The notes beneath the pieces were generated by a model that saw nothing but the letters and a program-made list of their open reading frames with translations, searched no databases and was not told where the DNA came from. The position numbers and the translations under genes are program-made. Positions 9,238 through 18,832 of a DNA stretch of 64,000 nucleotides are shown here, piece by piece (position 1 is the first letter of the stretch; every line of letters begins with the position of its first letter). Origin of the DNA: Paramuribaculum sp. (GTDB taxonomy: Bacteria; Bacteroidota; Bacteroidia; Bacteroidales; Muribaculaceae); contig JAFLSD010000010.1 of NCBI GenBank assembly GCA_022511125.1, forward strand, positions 37,561-101,560. Direction: 5' to 3'.

Positions 9238-10287
9238 TTATTTTGTTTTAAATGAAAATTCTATCGTTTCCTCGAACTTTTCACCCGGGCGCAGAACCGG
9301 ATTTGGGAAATTCTGATGATTCGGAGCGTCGGGGAAATTCTGACATTCTATGGCTACGCCGTCGTAGTCTTCGTAGGAACGTCCGGCCTTGTTTTCAGGC
9401 GACCCTGCGAGCCAGTTACCTGTGTAAACTTGCGCTGCCGGCTGCGTTGTGCTCACTTCCAGCACACGTCCTGAGGGCTCGGAGCAGAGGGTTGCCACAT
9501 GCTTGAGCTGTCCTTTTTCGTAGCCGTCCACCACCCAGCAGTTGTCGTAGCCTTTGCCGTAGACCAGAGCCGGGAAATCCTGCTTGATATCGCGGCCTAT
9601 CTTCTTCGCTGTCGTGAAGTCCATCGGAGTTCCTTCCACCGGAGCCAGTTCGCCCGTCGGAATTAGCGTATCGTCGGTCGGAAGGTAACGGCTTGCGCCG
9701 AGCCACATTTCGTGGTCGAATATCGAGCCGGCGTTATGTCCTTCCAGATTCCAATATGCATGATTCGTCAGATTAACTACTGTCGGAGCGTCTGTCTCGG
9801 CTTCCAGTTTGAGCGTCAGCTTGCAGTCGTCGCTCCACGTATATGTGGCTTTTGCTTTCAGATTTCCCGGATAACCTTCGTCGCCGTCGGGGCTGTCGAG
9901 AGTGAATGTCACCTGTCCCGTAGCTTCGTCGGCCGAAGAGTTCCAGATATGGTTCATAAATCCCGTCGGTCCGCCGTGAAGTGCGTTCGGTCCGTTGTTA
10001 ATTGCCAATGTATATTCCTTGCCGTCCAATGTGAAATGACCTTTGGCTATACGGTTTGCATAGCGGCCGGGGACTTTTCCGGCGCACGGGCCGTCGTCGA
10101 TGTAGTCGGCCGGATTTTTGTAGCCTATGCAGACATCGTCGATTTTGCCGTTCTTGTCGGGAACTTCCACGGCAACGATGCCCGCTCCGAGCGACGAAAG
10201 CGTCACGGAGGCGCCCGTAGCATTGGTCAGTTTATAAAGTGTTATTTCGCCAAGTTTAGAGGGGGCTGTTGTTTTCTCGATTTTCAT
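9238..10287 (-). CDS. galM: Aldose 1-epimerase (mutarotase)
   Basis: A 349-aa protein interconverting alpha and beta anomers of aldoses such as galactose. The catalytic His lies in NLTNHAYWNL (about residues 172-181) and the catalytic Glu in VAIECQNFPDAPNH (about 313-326). The substrate-binding Arg/His segment is PGRYANRIAKG near residue 75 with NGPNALHGG after it. No signal peptide is seen, so it is probably cytoplasmic. It is the first gene of a two-gene operon with the nucleotidyltransferase and is preceded by a -7 box at 10342-10349. Confidence 0.92.
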   Translation of the reverse strand: MKIEKTTAPSKLGEITLYKLTNATGASVTLSSLGAGIVAVEVPDKNGKIDDVCIGYKNPADYIDDGPCAGKVPGRYANRIAKGHFTLDGKEYTLAINNGPNALHGGPTGFMNHIWNSSADEATGQVTFTLDSPDGDEGYPGNLKAKATYTWSDDCKLTLKLEAETDAPTVVNLTNHAYWNLEGHNAGSIFDHEMWLGASRYLPTDDTLIPTGELAPVEGTPMDFTTAKKIGRDIKQDFPALVYGKGYDNCWVVDGYEKGQLKHVATLCSEPSGRVLEVSTTQPAAQVYTGNWLAGSPENKAGRSYEDYDGVAIECQNFPDAPNHQNFPNPVLRPGEKFEETIEFSFKTK

Positions 10288-10341
10288 GATATTTAGTTTT
10301 TAATTAGATTTCGTAAGCGGGCGCACATCTTTGCCCGTCTG

Positions 10342-10349
10342 CAAAGATA
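10342..10349 (-). promoter_or_regulatory. -7 box for the galM operon
   Basis: Minus-strand TATCTTTG fits TAnnTTTG. It is 55 bp upstream of the galM ATG. No clear TTTG is seen at -33. Confidence 0.5.
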
Positions 10350-10467
10350 ACGATTTTTTGAACATTTGCGTAAAATTATATTTGATTTTCCTTCACTTTT
10401 CCGCTATATCATTCGCCATCGCACCAGAGGAGACAAGAGTACAATCTGATATGCTTGAACTGAATAT

Positions 10468-11883
10468 TTATTCAAATAATTCATTCATTGTAATCGGAAT
10501 ATCCGAAATTTCCGAATACATGTTGTCTTTAATTCCATAGGTGGTTACTAATGAAACCTGTACTCCTCCCTTGTGGTGAGTTTCTTCCTGAAATGCATTT
10601 ACCCTTCGGATAATTTTGCGGTATTCGTTTTCGCTAACGGTATAATCATCCTTTGAATATTTTATCTCACAGATAGTGGCGATACCGTCTGCTCTATCTA
10701 TGATTAAATCAATCTGTACGGCAGGACGGCTATCCTGACTTCTCCATGCATAGTATTCGTGCCTGATTGTATCAAGTCGCAGGCCATGTACAATCTGTTT
10801 GATATGACAGAGGCATACTTTTTCAAATGTAAATCCATACCATGTGTTTTGTTCCGGTGTACCGAGCGAATTGCGCCAGAAATGCTCGTCTGTAATCCTG
10901 CTGTTACCAAACTTATGATGGAATAAGGAAAAGAAATCAACCAGTTGGTAGATTCCGTTCTTTTGTAGAGCGCCATTATTGTATTTCCTGATAAAATCAC
11001 AATGTTCAAGATCATCAAGCATACGACTAAGATGACCGTTGTCAGGGATTTTCAGCCCATTCGCTATCTCAGTCCTTGTATATCCGTCGCGATGGCTGCT
11101 CAGGTAACGTATTATTTCCATATAAGAATCTGCGTTCTTGAACAAAGAATGGAATAATCTATCATACTCATTTTCCAATTCAGGTTCGGACGAGAAGAAC
11201 AGCGAATCGATATTATCCGGCACGTTTTTTGTGGAATCAAGCAAACTGAGGTAATAAGGAACACCTCCAAGAACCATGTAGGCTTGCAATATTGATATTC
11301 TTGGCCATCGGAATTTACGACTTTTCAAATATTCCTCCGTCTGTCCCAATGTGAATGGCCTAAGGTGCATAATATGCGTTGTGCGCTTGTGAAGACCTGC
11401 TCGGTTATTTACAATATTGCTCATCATCCATGAAGTTGCTGACCCGCATACGACAAAATAGATATTCTCTATCCACGATGCCCGGCTGTTCCAGAATAAA
11501 TCCAAGGCCTGTAGAAAACCCGAACGGGGAGTATCGAAACATGGCAACTCATCAAGAAATACGACCAACCGTCTTTTCCGGTTCTTATTTTTACGTTCCA
11601 ATAGAACTGCAAGCTGATTAAAGGCTTCATTCCATGTTTTAGCCTTTTCGCCCTTGTAGCCATAACGAATCAATGATGCATGGAATGCATCCATCTCGGT
11701 TTTGCGCGATCCGTCAATTACTCCGGTAGCATAAAAATCAAATTTGTCTTTGAAAAAACTCCGGATTAGAAATGTCTTTCCAACCCTACGACGTCCATAT
11801 AAGGCGATAAACTCACTTTTGTCCGAATTGTAATATTCTGTGAGTTTGTTTGTTTCTTTCTCTCTTCCGATTAATTTTTCCAT
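10468..11883 (-). CDS. ATPase of the ATPase_2/DUF234 family with a nuclease-like C-terminus
   Basis: A 471-aa protein. Walker A is GRRRVGKT (about residues 30-37), Walker B is LVVFLDELPCF (about 106-116), and a sensor-like CGSATSWM follows near 146. A winged-helix-like segment (RTEIANGLKIPDNGHLSRML) lies near 270. The C-terminal part ends in IDLIIDRADG...CEIKYS, the Asp...Glu-x-Lys pattern of the PD-(D/E)XK fold, as usual for DUF234. These STAND-like ATPases are common in Bacteroidetes and archaea, but their cellular job is unclear; some are suspected in defence or in mobile-element biology. It is a single gene. The call to family is good, function unknown. Confidence 0.8.
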   Translation of the reverse strand: MEKLIGREKETNKLTEYYNSDKSEFIALYGRRRVGKTFLIRSFFKDKFDFYATGVIDGSRKTEMDAFHASLIRYGYKGEKAKTWNEAFNQLAVLLERKNKNRKRRLVVFLDELPCFDTPRSGFLQALDLFWNSRASWIENIYFVVCGSATSWMMSNIVNNRAGLHKRTTHIMHLRPFTLGQTEEYLKSRKFRWPRISILQAYMVLGGVPYYLSLLDSTKNVPDNIDSLFFSSEPELENEYDRLFHSLFKNADSYMEIIRYLSSHRDGYTRTEIANGLKIPDNGHLSRMLDDLEHCDFIRKYNNGALQKNGIYQLVDFFSLFHHKFGNSRITDEHFWRNSLGTPEQNTWYGFTFEKVCLCHIKQIVHGLRLDTIRHEYYAWRSQDSRPAVQIDLIIDRADGIATICEIKYSKDDYTVSENEYRKIIRRVNAFQEETHHKGGVQVSLVTTYGIKDNMYSEISDIPITMNELFE

Positions 11884-11950
11884 TCTTATATAGATTGATT
11901 CTTATTATGGTAGTCTTATCCTTATGCAGAAATCGTGCAACTCAGTGGTA

Positions 11951-11958
11951 CAAAGATA
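11951..11958 (-). promoter_or_regulatory. -7 box for the DUF234 ATPase gene
   Basis: Minus-strand TATCTTTG, 68 bp upstream of the ATG at 11883. Confidence 0.45.
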
Positions 11959-11983
11959 GTAATAATATTTATCACTTGATATA

Positions 11984-12026
11984 AACCGGGCGGAAACTTT
12001 GATTTTTTAGTGCTTTCCGCCCGGTT
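11984..12026. terminator. Strong GC-rich stem-loop in a 444-bp spacer
   Basis: Perfect 13-bp stem AACCGGGCGGAAA (11984-11996) / TTTCCGCCCGGTT (12014-12026) with a 17-nt T-rich loop. No U tract follows on either strand, so terminator is only one reading. The rest of 11884-12268 has no recognisable gene. Confidence 0.4.
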
Positions 12027-12268
12027 AACATTGTTGTATTATATACATTTCTGTCATATTAAATTTCATAATCTGCTCTTAAACAATTAAATTATTTAGT
12101 TATCACCATATGGAAATCTTGTTGGAGAATACCTACTCTGAAATAACATTCACTTTCCGCAATTATAAGCACTAATGACCGATAGTCATTTATGTCAATG
12201 TAGAAAAGTGAGTATGTATCCTCAGGGGAGTTTTATTGGAGAGGTCGCGGGTAGAGGATAAAAAGATG

Positions 12269-12300
12269 GCGGACGCCGGCTACAAAAGAGCTGCGTCCGC
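12269..12300 (-). terminator. Terminator of the outer-membrane barrel gene
   Basis: GCGGACGC / GCGTCCGC stem with additional inner pairing. On the minus strand it is followed by CATCTTTTTATCC, 28 bp beyond the stop at 12328. Confidence 0.7.
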
Positions 12301-12327
12301 GGAACGAATTTATATGTTTATGTGATT

Positions 12328-12876
12328 TTAGAAGTTGTAGGAAAGTCCGAATTCGAGGTTCGAAGAGCTGAGGTCGATACCGAACTTATTGTCGTAACCG
12401 GCATATTTGGCGGCCTTGTTCGCTCCGTTGTAGCCGATGAATCCTAAGTGGGCCACGATGGTGAAATGCTTGCTCAGATCGTAGGCAATACCCGGTTTGA
12501 AACCGAAGTCCCATACGGCTGCCGTTTCGCTCTTTTCACCGTTTACTTTAGCGTTTCCCAGTCCGACTCCGGCAGTGGTGTCGAAGAAAACAGTCAGGCG
12601 ACCGTCGGCGGCATGAAGAAATTTATAACGGAAGTAAGGATTGATCGAGAAAAGGTTGGTGCTGATACCGTCGTTGTAGTTGTGGGTGAATTCGAGAGTA
12701 CCACCCACCGCAGTCTTGGAATTGAAGTTATGTCCTACTTCAGGGGCGATGGTAAAATTGGTCTGATTTTTAGTAGTGTTGCGTTCGAGGCTGAATGAAC
12801 CGCCTACGAAAACCTGGGCTGAAGCTGCTGTCACCGAAGCGATCGCTACAATAGCGATGGTCAGAATCTTTTTCAT
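12328..12876 (-). CDS. Small outer-membrane beta-barrel protein
   Basis: A 182-aa protein with a signal peptide ending TAASAQ, so the mature chain probably starts at Gln. Alternating hydrophobic/polar strands run throughout (FVGGSFSLER, KTAVGGTLEFTHNY, FSINPYFRYKF, LTVFFDTTAGVGLG) and the last residue is Phe in LEFGLSYNF, the usual C-terminal signature of BAM-assembled barrels. Size suggests an 8-stranded barrel of the OmpX/OmpA-barrel class. The role may be structural or in adhesion; no ligand can be assigned. It is a single gene with its own terminator. Confidence 0.8.
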   Translation of the reverse strand: MKKILTIAIVAIASVTAASAQVFVGGSFSLERNTTKNQTNFTIAPEVGHNFNSKTAVGGTLEFTHNYNDGISTNLFSINPYFRYKFLHAADGRLTVFFDTTAGVGLGNAKVNGEKSETAAVWDFGFKPGIAYDLSKHFTIVAHLGFIGYNGANKAAKYAGYDNKFGIDLSSSNLEFGLSYNF

Positions 12877-13020
12877 TTGAGTAATTTTTATGTTAGCAAT
12901 TAGTTTTAGTAAGTTTCTTTTCGGAGAGGCGCGACATAACTTTCGTTCCTCTTTTCAAAAAAACAAACAATCCTCAATTTTAGTTCGCTCGCTCACCCGG
13001 TTGAATTAATCTGAAAAAAG

Positions 13021-13046
13021 AAGGGCTCGTCGATCGACGAGCCCTT
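13021..13046 (-). terminator. Terminator of susC-susD copy 1
   Basis: Stem GGGCTCGTCG / CGACGAGCCC with an AT loop, flanked by AAG/CTT. On the minus strand it is followed by CTTTTTTCAG. It lies 60 bp after the susD stop and is a diverged duplicate of the terminator at 18747-18772. Confidence 0.85.
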
Positions 13047-13105
13047 CCGGGTAGTAATTGCATAGATAATGCTTAGCTAACCTTAACCAATTAACTAACC
13101 TTAAT

Positions 13106-15103
13106 TTAAATGTTCGTAGGAGCTTCACCTGTGAGCATCGGCCATCCCGGATTCTGATAAATAACCGTAGTGCTTACCGTACCGTCTTCAGAAGCGGCTG
13201 TGAAGTCGTTCATACCGATCGGACTCAGGTAATGTGCTCTTGTCCATCTGTAGCCTTCATATACCGCATTGTTTACGGTCTTTTCCTGATAAGGATGGAT
13301 ATACGGGCCGAAAGATTCAGGCGACATATTACCGCTTGTCGGGTCTATGATTATTTGAGATGTCATATAGAGCGGGCTGCTCGGATCTGTGTAAACAGTT
13401 CCCCAGAATTTCATACCTTCGATGAAATAAGGAGTTTCGATCATCTGGTCGAGAGCGGCCCAACGGCGTAGGTCATCCATACGGAGCGATTCGGCGATGA
13501 GCTCGTTTCTGCGTTCGCGACGCACGTTGTAGAGAGTCGGATTGATGAGCTGACCGGATGAATAAGCACCCCAGTCACCGAGAGCTTCCTGATTCATGTC
13601 AGTGGCTGCGATAGTCACGTTGTAGTCCGGATTAATGAGCGCGCGGTTTCTCAGAGCACGCCAATAACCGTCGGCTGTGTTGTCGGGCGAACCGTTGAGT
13701 TCCACACATGCTTCGATATAGTTGAGCATGGCTTCCGTAGCACGGTATGCAATGCAACCTGTCTGACCTTTTTGACCTGTACTTGCTTCGAAAAGGTTAT
13801 AGCTCATACCTTTCTTGATGGTGAAACCGGTTGTAACTTTTGAGTTGAACGCTCCTTCCAGAAGTGTTACACCCAAGTTGTAAGTAAGCGGTGCACCATC
13901 ATCCTGGTAAGACTGAATGCAATTGTCATACTTTGTGAAAATCTGGATGCGTGAGTCGCGATCCTGAAGAGTTGCTTCTACGCCTTGGTTTTCCCATTCT
14001 GGGTCGTAACCCGAACCTGCGGCATAGATCGGCAGACCGTTGCGCATTACGAACGAATTTACCAGTCCGCGTGTCCAGCCTGTTCCGCCGCCGTTTCTCT
14101 GCAGCTGCATCTGACAATCGGTATAGATTCCTTGCAGATAGTCGTAAGATCTGTAGAGAAGCACTTCGCTATAGCCTGACAGGTCGTTGTCGCAGAACAT
14201 TGTGTAATATGGGTTCTGACTCTGCAGTGCGGCATTCTGACCTACATAAACACCAGTATTCTGTACGAGGTTGTTCACGATCAGATCGCCGACTACCTTG
14301 GCCGATGCCATGGCTTCGGTGAAGAAGTAGTTGATTTCAGTGTCGATATTGAAGCCGTTGAGCATGCTCTGGTCGCCGGGCCATCCGGGTCCGCCGGGAA
14401 CGAGGGCTGTGCCTTTGTGATATTTCAGCCATGTAGCCTCGAAGAGAGCAACGCGTGAGCGCAGCAAAGAGGCGCAAGCGCTGTTCAAGCCGTTTTTGCC
14501 TTTCGAGCTTGTTGCCGGCAGATACTGCGCAGCTTTAGCAAGGTCATCGAGAATAAAGCGGGCAACCTGATTGCGCGGGCGGCGCACCGACTGCTCAAGA
14601 AGAATTTCCTTATCGTCGGGAAGAACTTCCGTTATAATCGGGAAGTCGCCCAGCGTCTTGTAATTATTGTAATAGAAAAATGCGCGGAAGAAATATGCTT
14701 CACCGAGAGCCTGGTTTATTTCAGCTTCTGTTCCGGTAACTTGACCGGCTTCAACGGCGGGCACTGCATTTTCAAGGAAATTGTTGATTGATCTTATGTT
14801 GCCGAAGCTCCAGCTGCCCTGACTTGCAGGTACTCGCCATTCGCCGGGAGCCCACTGGTTGCTGTATTCCGAATAGGCCTGGTTGTCGGTTCCGTTATCA
14901 TTGGAGAAAGTACCGAGACCGCTGCTGCTATGGCTGGGGAAATTGTTGTAATAATTGGCTGTGTATGCCGACAGATTAGATGCCGATGTGAAGAAGCTCT
15001 CCTGAACGAGATCCGCAAGAGGTTCGCGGTCCAGAAAGTCATCGCAGGACGCAAAACCTAAGGCTAAAGCACCTAAGAATATTCCGTTAATATATTTTTT
15101 CAT
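13106..15103 (-). CDS. SusD/RagB-family outer-membrane nutrient-binding lipoprotein (copy 1)
   Basis: A 665-aa lipoprotein with lipobox GFASC (Cys20) followed by DDFLDREPLADL, the standard start of SusD proteins. The N-terminal TPR-like half (SusD-like_3) includes GEAYFFRAFFYYNNYKTLGD, and the C-terminal RagB/SusD domain has RRERRNELIAESLRMDDLRR near residue 535. SusD caps the SusC channel and captures ligand at the cell surface. It starts 13 bp after susC copy 1. It is a close paralog of copy 2; long stretches are identical. The loop regions differ (for example around residues 390-430), which may change ligand preference. No adjacent glycosidase hints at the substrate. Confidence 0.93.
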   Translation of the reverse strand: MKKYINGIFLGALALGFASCDDFLDREPLADLVQESFFTSASNLSAYTANYYNNFPSHSSSGLGTFSNDNGTDNQAYSEYSNQWAPGEWRVPASQGSWSFGNIRSINNFLENAVPAVEAGQVTGTEAEINQALGEAYFFRAFFYYNNYKTLGDFPIITEVLPDDKEILLEQSVRRPRNQVARFILDDLAKAAQYLPATSSKGKNGLNSACASLLRSRVALFEATWLKYHKGTALVPGGPGWPGDQSMLNGFNIDTEINYFFTEAMASAKVVGDLIVNNLVQNTGVYVGQNAALQSQNPYYTMFCDNDLSGYSEVLLYRSYDYLQGIYTDCQMQLQRNGGGTGWTRGLVNSFVMRNGLPIYAAGSGYDPEWENQGVEATLQDRDSRIQIFTKYDNCIQSYQDDGAPLTYNLGVTLLEGAFNSKVTTGFTIKKGMSYNLFEASTGQKGQTGCIAYRATEAMLNYIEACVELNGSPDNTADGYWRALRNRALINPDYNVTIAATDMNQEALGDWGAYSSGQLINPTLYNVRRERRNELIAESLRMDDLRRWAALDQMIETPYFIEGMKFWGTVYTDPSSPLYMTSQIIIDPTSGNMSPESFGPYIHPYQEKTVNNAVYEGYRWTRAHYLSPIGMNDFTAASEDGTVSTTVIYQNPGWPMLTGEAPTNI

Positions 15104-15115
15104 GATTTTTCGTTT

Positions 15116-18100
15116 TTAGAATGTTACGTTTAAGCCACATGAGAATACTCGTGATAACGGATAAACCTTACCGAAGTTGTTTTGATTGTAAGCTTCGATC
15201 ATTTCGGGGTCGCCAAGTTTTGTGAACTTGGTTATCTTGCCCAAATTTTCGCCCGAGAAGAATATGCGTACATTTTCAAGATAAGCTTTTCTTGTCACCT
15301 TCTGCGGGATGGTATAGCCGATAGTCAGGTTCTTGAGAGCGCAGTAAGCTGCATTCTGTAGGAAGTGGGTCTGTGTTTCTTTGTTCTTCGTGCCGGTAGC
15401 GTAGTTCGGTCTTGTGAAGTATGCATCCACATTTGGACCTAACGGGTTGGTGGTGTCTTCCGGACGGAAATAGTCGAGCTGGGGTTCATAGAGGTTTGCC
15501 TGGTATTTTGCATTGTTCATGAAGCCCCAGAATTCTGATACACCGTTACCCGATACGGTGGGATAGTAGTCGCGTTTGCCGACACCCTGTAAGAATACTC
15601 TCAGGTCGAAGCCTTTCCACTGTGCATCGATAATGATACCGAAGTTGTAACGCGGAGTCGTGTTACCGATGATTGAAAGGTCACCATGATTTTCCAGAGT
15701 GTTTTCGCCTGTGCTGATCACACCGTCACCGTTGATATCGGCGTACATCATATCGCCGGCAGTCCAGTTATTGCCTAAACGGCTCTGGTCTACATTTGCG
15801 AGGTGATCAGCCATTTCTTGGTTAGTCTTTGCTATACCGATTGAGGTATAACCCCAGATTTCACCGTATTTTCTGCCGGGATAGTACTGGCTGAGCGAAT
15901 TACCCGGATTAGGATATTCGTTGATTATTGTGGTGTGGTCATACAGATTCAAAGTCACGCCGTATGCGAAATCCTGGATGCGGTCACGCCAGCTAACTGT
16001 GAGTTCCCAACCTTTCGATGTCATCGACAGGTTATTGGTAGCGGGGGCGCCTACTCCCAATACGCCCGGTAATGTTTGACCCGGACCCACCATATCCATA
16101 GTCTTGCGGTTGTAGTAGTCGAATGTACCGGTCAGTCGGTTGTTCAGGAAGCCCCAGTCCAAACCGATGTCCCAAGTGCGGTTCTTTTCCCATGTCAGAG
16201 AAGAAGATACGATGCCCGGCATCGAAGCTACTGTTGTTTTTGAGCCGTCGACAAGCCAGCTTGAGCCGTCAACTACGAAGCCCATGCTGCTGTATGTAGG
16301 ATACCAGCTGTTAGTGTTCTGGTTTCCTAACTTACCCCAAGAGTAACGCACTTTCAAAGTGTTGACTTTCTGGCGTACGCTTTCGAACCATGCTTCGTTA
16401 GCCACGTTCCAACCTAATGAGAACGACGGGCTGGTCGACCAGCGGTGACCGCGGCGGAAGCGTGAAGTTCCGTCATAACGGAGGTTACCTTCGATCAGGT
16501 AGCGACCTTTGTAGTCGTAGTTGATACGGCCGAAGAAACCGGCTGTTGACCACTCGGCTGCTGTGCCGCCGAGTACCGGATCGCCGTCAGTTTTGTCAAG
16601 ATATGGAATATCGGCAATGATACCGGTTCTTTGTGCAGAGAACTGATCGTTTTTAAGCCATTCAGCCTGGAAACCGGCCATAACCTTAAATTGATGGTCT
16701 TGCTTGATATTGAACTGATATGTAGCGTATGCGTTCGGGTTGAAATAGTTTGTCCCGCGATAGAAGTTGTAAACTCGAGACTGTTCCGGTCCTACAGGGC
16801 TGTCAGGTGAGTTCAGTTTATAAGGGTTATCGTTGATGTCATACCAGTAAGTCTGGAGATAATAATGACGAATCTTATAGTGGCGTGCACTATAGTTCAT
16901 GTCCGCATTGATTGTCAGACCCTGAAGAGGATTGATCAGGAAAGAGAACTGGTGGTCGAGACGGTCGTTAGTCGATAAGAAGCGACCACCTTCGGTAAGA
17001 GTCGGTATAAATGACTGTACTACATAGTGTCCGTTCGGGTCAACCAAAGGAATTACCGGCCAGTTTCTCGATATGTCATGATAAAGCATTCCGCCTCCAA
17101 CATTATCCGTGAGCAATGACGGTGCGTTGTAATCCACGCGGCTCCATTTTGCTGCGTAGCCGAAGAGCAACCACGGAGTGATCTGGAAGTTCATGCGACC
17201 TGTTATGTTGTATCTCATGCGCTTGTCATCACCATAATTCAGAAGACCACCCTGATCCAGGATATTGGCCGAGAAATATGTGTTGATTTTGTCTGTACCG
17301 CCTGTTAAGGAGATATTGTGTTCCTGAGAGAAAGAAGTCTTTCCGAATATTGCATAGAGCCAGTCGGTATTGCCTGTCGGAAGGCTTGTATCCGTGCCGT
17401 TAACACCCCATAAGCACCAAGTGCCGGGATTGCCAAAGTCCTCCCACATATTAGGTGTAGCACGACCTTCAACCACATCTTTAAGTTGCTGGAGTTTTTC
17501 TGCTCCGACATAAACGCCTTGGCCGGCATTCATGGCTGCTTCGTTTGCCGTTATAGCCCAAAGATAAGAATTGGCCTGATGAGGGAAGTTTGTAGCACTG
17601 CTCCAACGGAAAGAGTTGTTGTAAGTCACCTGTAATTTACCTTCCTTACCGTTTTTGGTGGTTACGAGAATCACACCGCCGGCTGCGCGCGAACCGTAGA
17701 TCGACGCTGAAGCGGCGTCCTTAAGGATAGAGATGTTTTCGATATCCTGCGGGTTAACAGTATTGAGGTCACCTTCCATACCGTCAATGAGAACAAGTGG
17801 TGTTACGCTTGAACCTGATCCGATCGTACCGACACCGCGGATGTTCATGCTCTTGGTTGCATTCAGCTGACCGCCGAGGTTTGCACCGTTGATGTTGAGA
17901 CCCGGAGCCAGACCTGCAAGAGCGTCAACTGCCGACGCTACCGGGCGGTTGGACAGCTCTGTTGCTGTAATGGTTGATACGGCACCGGTGAGGTTGGCTT
18001 TCTTCTGTACACCGAAACCAACGACTACCACCTCATCAAGAGAAGCAACGTCGTCTTCCATTGTAATGTTGAGGGGAGTACCTTGCCATTTGGTTTCATA

Positions 18101-18391
18101 CGGTTTGCAACCGATCATGGTGAAACGGAGCGATTCTCCTCTGTTCACATTTGCGATGGAGAAGTTACCGTCAACATCGGTTGAGGCTCCTTTGGAAGTT
18201 CCCGGAACCATTACGGACACACCTACGAGAGGTTCGCCGAATTGATCCACAACCGTACCTGTAGCCGTTTCGGGCGCAGGCGCTTCAGATGCCTTCACAT
18301 TGAAGTTACACAGCATCATAACGAGAACTGATAGCAAAAACGCCAATCCAGGCAATTTCCGCTTGCTCGAAGTTTTTTGATAATGATACAT
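15116..18391 (-). CDS. SusC/RagA-family TonB-dependent outer-membrane transporter (copy 1)
   Basis: A 1091-aa transporter with a signal peptide (1-34), then a CarboxypepD_reg-like domain (about 42-118, TGTVVDQFGEPLVGVSVMVP), a TonB-box/plug start (DEVVVVGFGVQKKANLTGAV, near 124) with the SusC signature region (NISILKDAASASIYGSRAAG), and a 22-stranded barrel ending in VFSCGLNVTF with terminal Phe. It imports large ligands using TonB energy together with the SusD 13 bp downstream. The first 300 bp are identical to those of copy 2, while the middle (about residues 270-330) is divergent. It is preceded by a G-tract promoter at 18512-18548. Confidence 0.95.
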   Translation of the reverse strand: MYHYQKTSSKRKLPGLAFLLSVLVMMLCNFNVKASEAPAPETATGTVVDQFGEPLVGVSVMVPGTSKGASTDVDGNFSIANVNRGESLRFTMIGCKPYETKWQGTPLNITMEDDVASLDEVVVVGFGVQKKANLTGAVSTITATELSNRPVASAVDALAGLAPGLNINGANLGGQLNATKSMNIRGVGTIGSGSSVTPLVLIDGMEGDLNTVNPQDIENISILKDAASASIYGSRAAGGVILVTTKNGKEGKLQVTYNNSFRWSSATNFPHQANSYLWAITANEAAMNAGQGVYVGAEKLQQLKDVVEGRATPNMWEDFGNPGTWCLWGVNGTDTSLPTGNTDWLYAIFGKTSFSQEHNISLTGGTDKINTYFSANILDQGGLLNYGDDKRMRYNITGRMNFQITPWLLFGYAAKWSRVDYNAPSLLTDNVGGGMLYHDISRNWPVIPLVDPNGHYVVQSFIPTLTEGGRFLSTNDRLDHQFSFLINPLQGLTINADMNYSARHYKIRHYYLQTYWYDINDNPYKLNSPDSPVGPEQSRVYNFYRGTNYFNPNAYATYQFNIKQDHQFKVMAGFQAEWLKNDQFSAQRTGIIADIPYLDKTDGDPVLGGTAAEWSTAGFFGRINYDYKGRYLIEGNLRYDGTSRFRRGHRWSTSPSFSLGWNVANEAWFESVRQKVNTLKVRYSWGKLGNQNTNSWYPTYSSMGFVVDGSSWLVDGSKTTVASMPGIVSSSLTWEKNRTWDIGLDWGFLNNRLTGTFDYYNRKTMDMVGPGQTLPGVLGVGAPATNNLSMTSKGWELTVSWRDRIQDFAYGVTLNLYDHTTIINEYPNPGNSLSQYYPGRKYGEIWGYTSIGIAKTNQEMADHLANVDQSRLGNNWTAGDMMYADINGDGVISTGENTLENHGDLSIIGNTTPRYNFGIIIDAQWKGFDLRVFLQGVGKRDYYPTVSGNGVSEFWGFMNNAKYQANLYEPQLDYFRPEDTTNPLGPNVDAYFTRPNYATGTKNKETQTHFLQNAAYCALKNLTIGYTIPQKVTRKAYLENVRIFFSGENLGKITKFTKLGDPEMIEAYNQNNFGKVYPLSRVFSCGLNVTF
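18092..18391 (-). repeat. 300-bp tract identical to the 5' end of susC copy 2
   Basis: By eye there is no mismatch between 18092-18391 and 23840-24139; it breaks off at 18080-18091 against 23828-23839. The tract encodes the signal peptide and most of the regulatory-like domain. Confidence 0.85.
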
Positions 18392-18511
18392 GTTGTTAAT
18401 TATTTAGTTATTTAATAGGGTTCGTATTAATGATAATTTCGTGTTAATGATAATTAAGTTAATTTGAACCGGTTTTCATGTTTGTTTAAGGATGGTTTAC
18501 CCTTCATTTTG

Positions 18512-18548
18512 CAAAATTATATTAAATGAACTATTTTATCCCCCCCCC
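18512..18548 (-). promoter_or_regulatory. G-tract promoter of susC-susD copy 1
   Basis: On the minus strand nine G (18548-18540) are followed after 20 nt by TAATTTTG (18519-18512). The spacer starts ATAAAATAG as in copy 2. The G run lies where the -33 TTTG would be. The rest of the 441-bp spacer is very AT-rich, with no other gene. Confidence 0.6.
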
Positions 18549-18746
18549 ACGGTTAAAAATTCTTAAATGGACGAAATTTAATTTTTAACAAACACGAAAA
18601 AAGAGTGGCAATTATCTGTTTTATAAAATTTTATCTAAAAAGAAAAAAAATAATTTTTTTTTTATGTTTTTTGATGAATTTTTCAAACTTCAACGTCACT
18701 TTTTGAGTGAAATTCCGATTATTTGAGTTTCCGCAACATAAAAAAG

Positions 18747-18772
18747 AAGGGTCCGTCGCCCGACGGACCCTT
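18747..18772 (-). terminator. Terminator of susC-susD copy 2
   Basis: Stem GGGTCCGTCG / CGACGGACCC flanked by AAG/CTT. On the minus strand it is followed by CTTTTTTATG. It differs from the copy 1 stem by two base pairs, both changed on both sides. Confidence 0.85.
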
Positions 18773-18832
18773 CCGGGTAGTAATCGCATGGATAATGCTT
18801 AGCTAACCTTAACCAAATTAACTAACCTCAAT

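Noticed and set aside
8352-9251. Long plus-strand ORF of 299 codons opposite the nucleotidyltransferase gene
   Set aside because: It is the antisense of a well-conserved gene with all its motifs; the plus reading has no recognisable domain.
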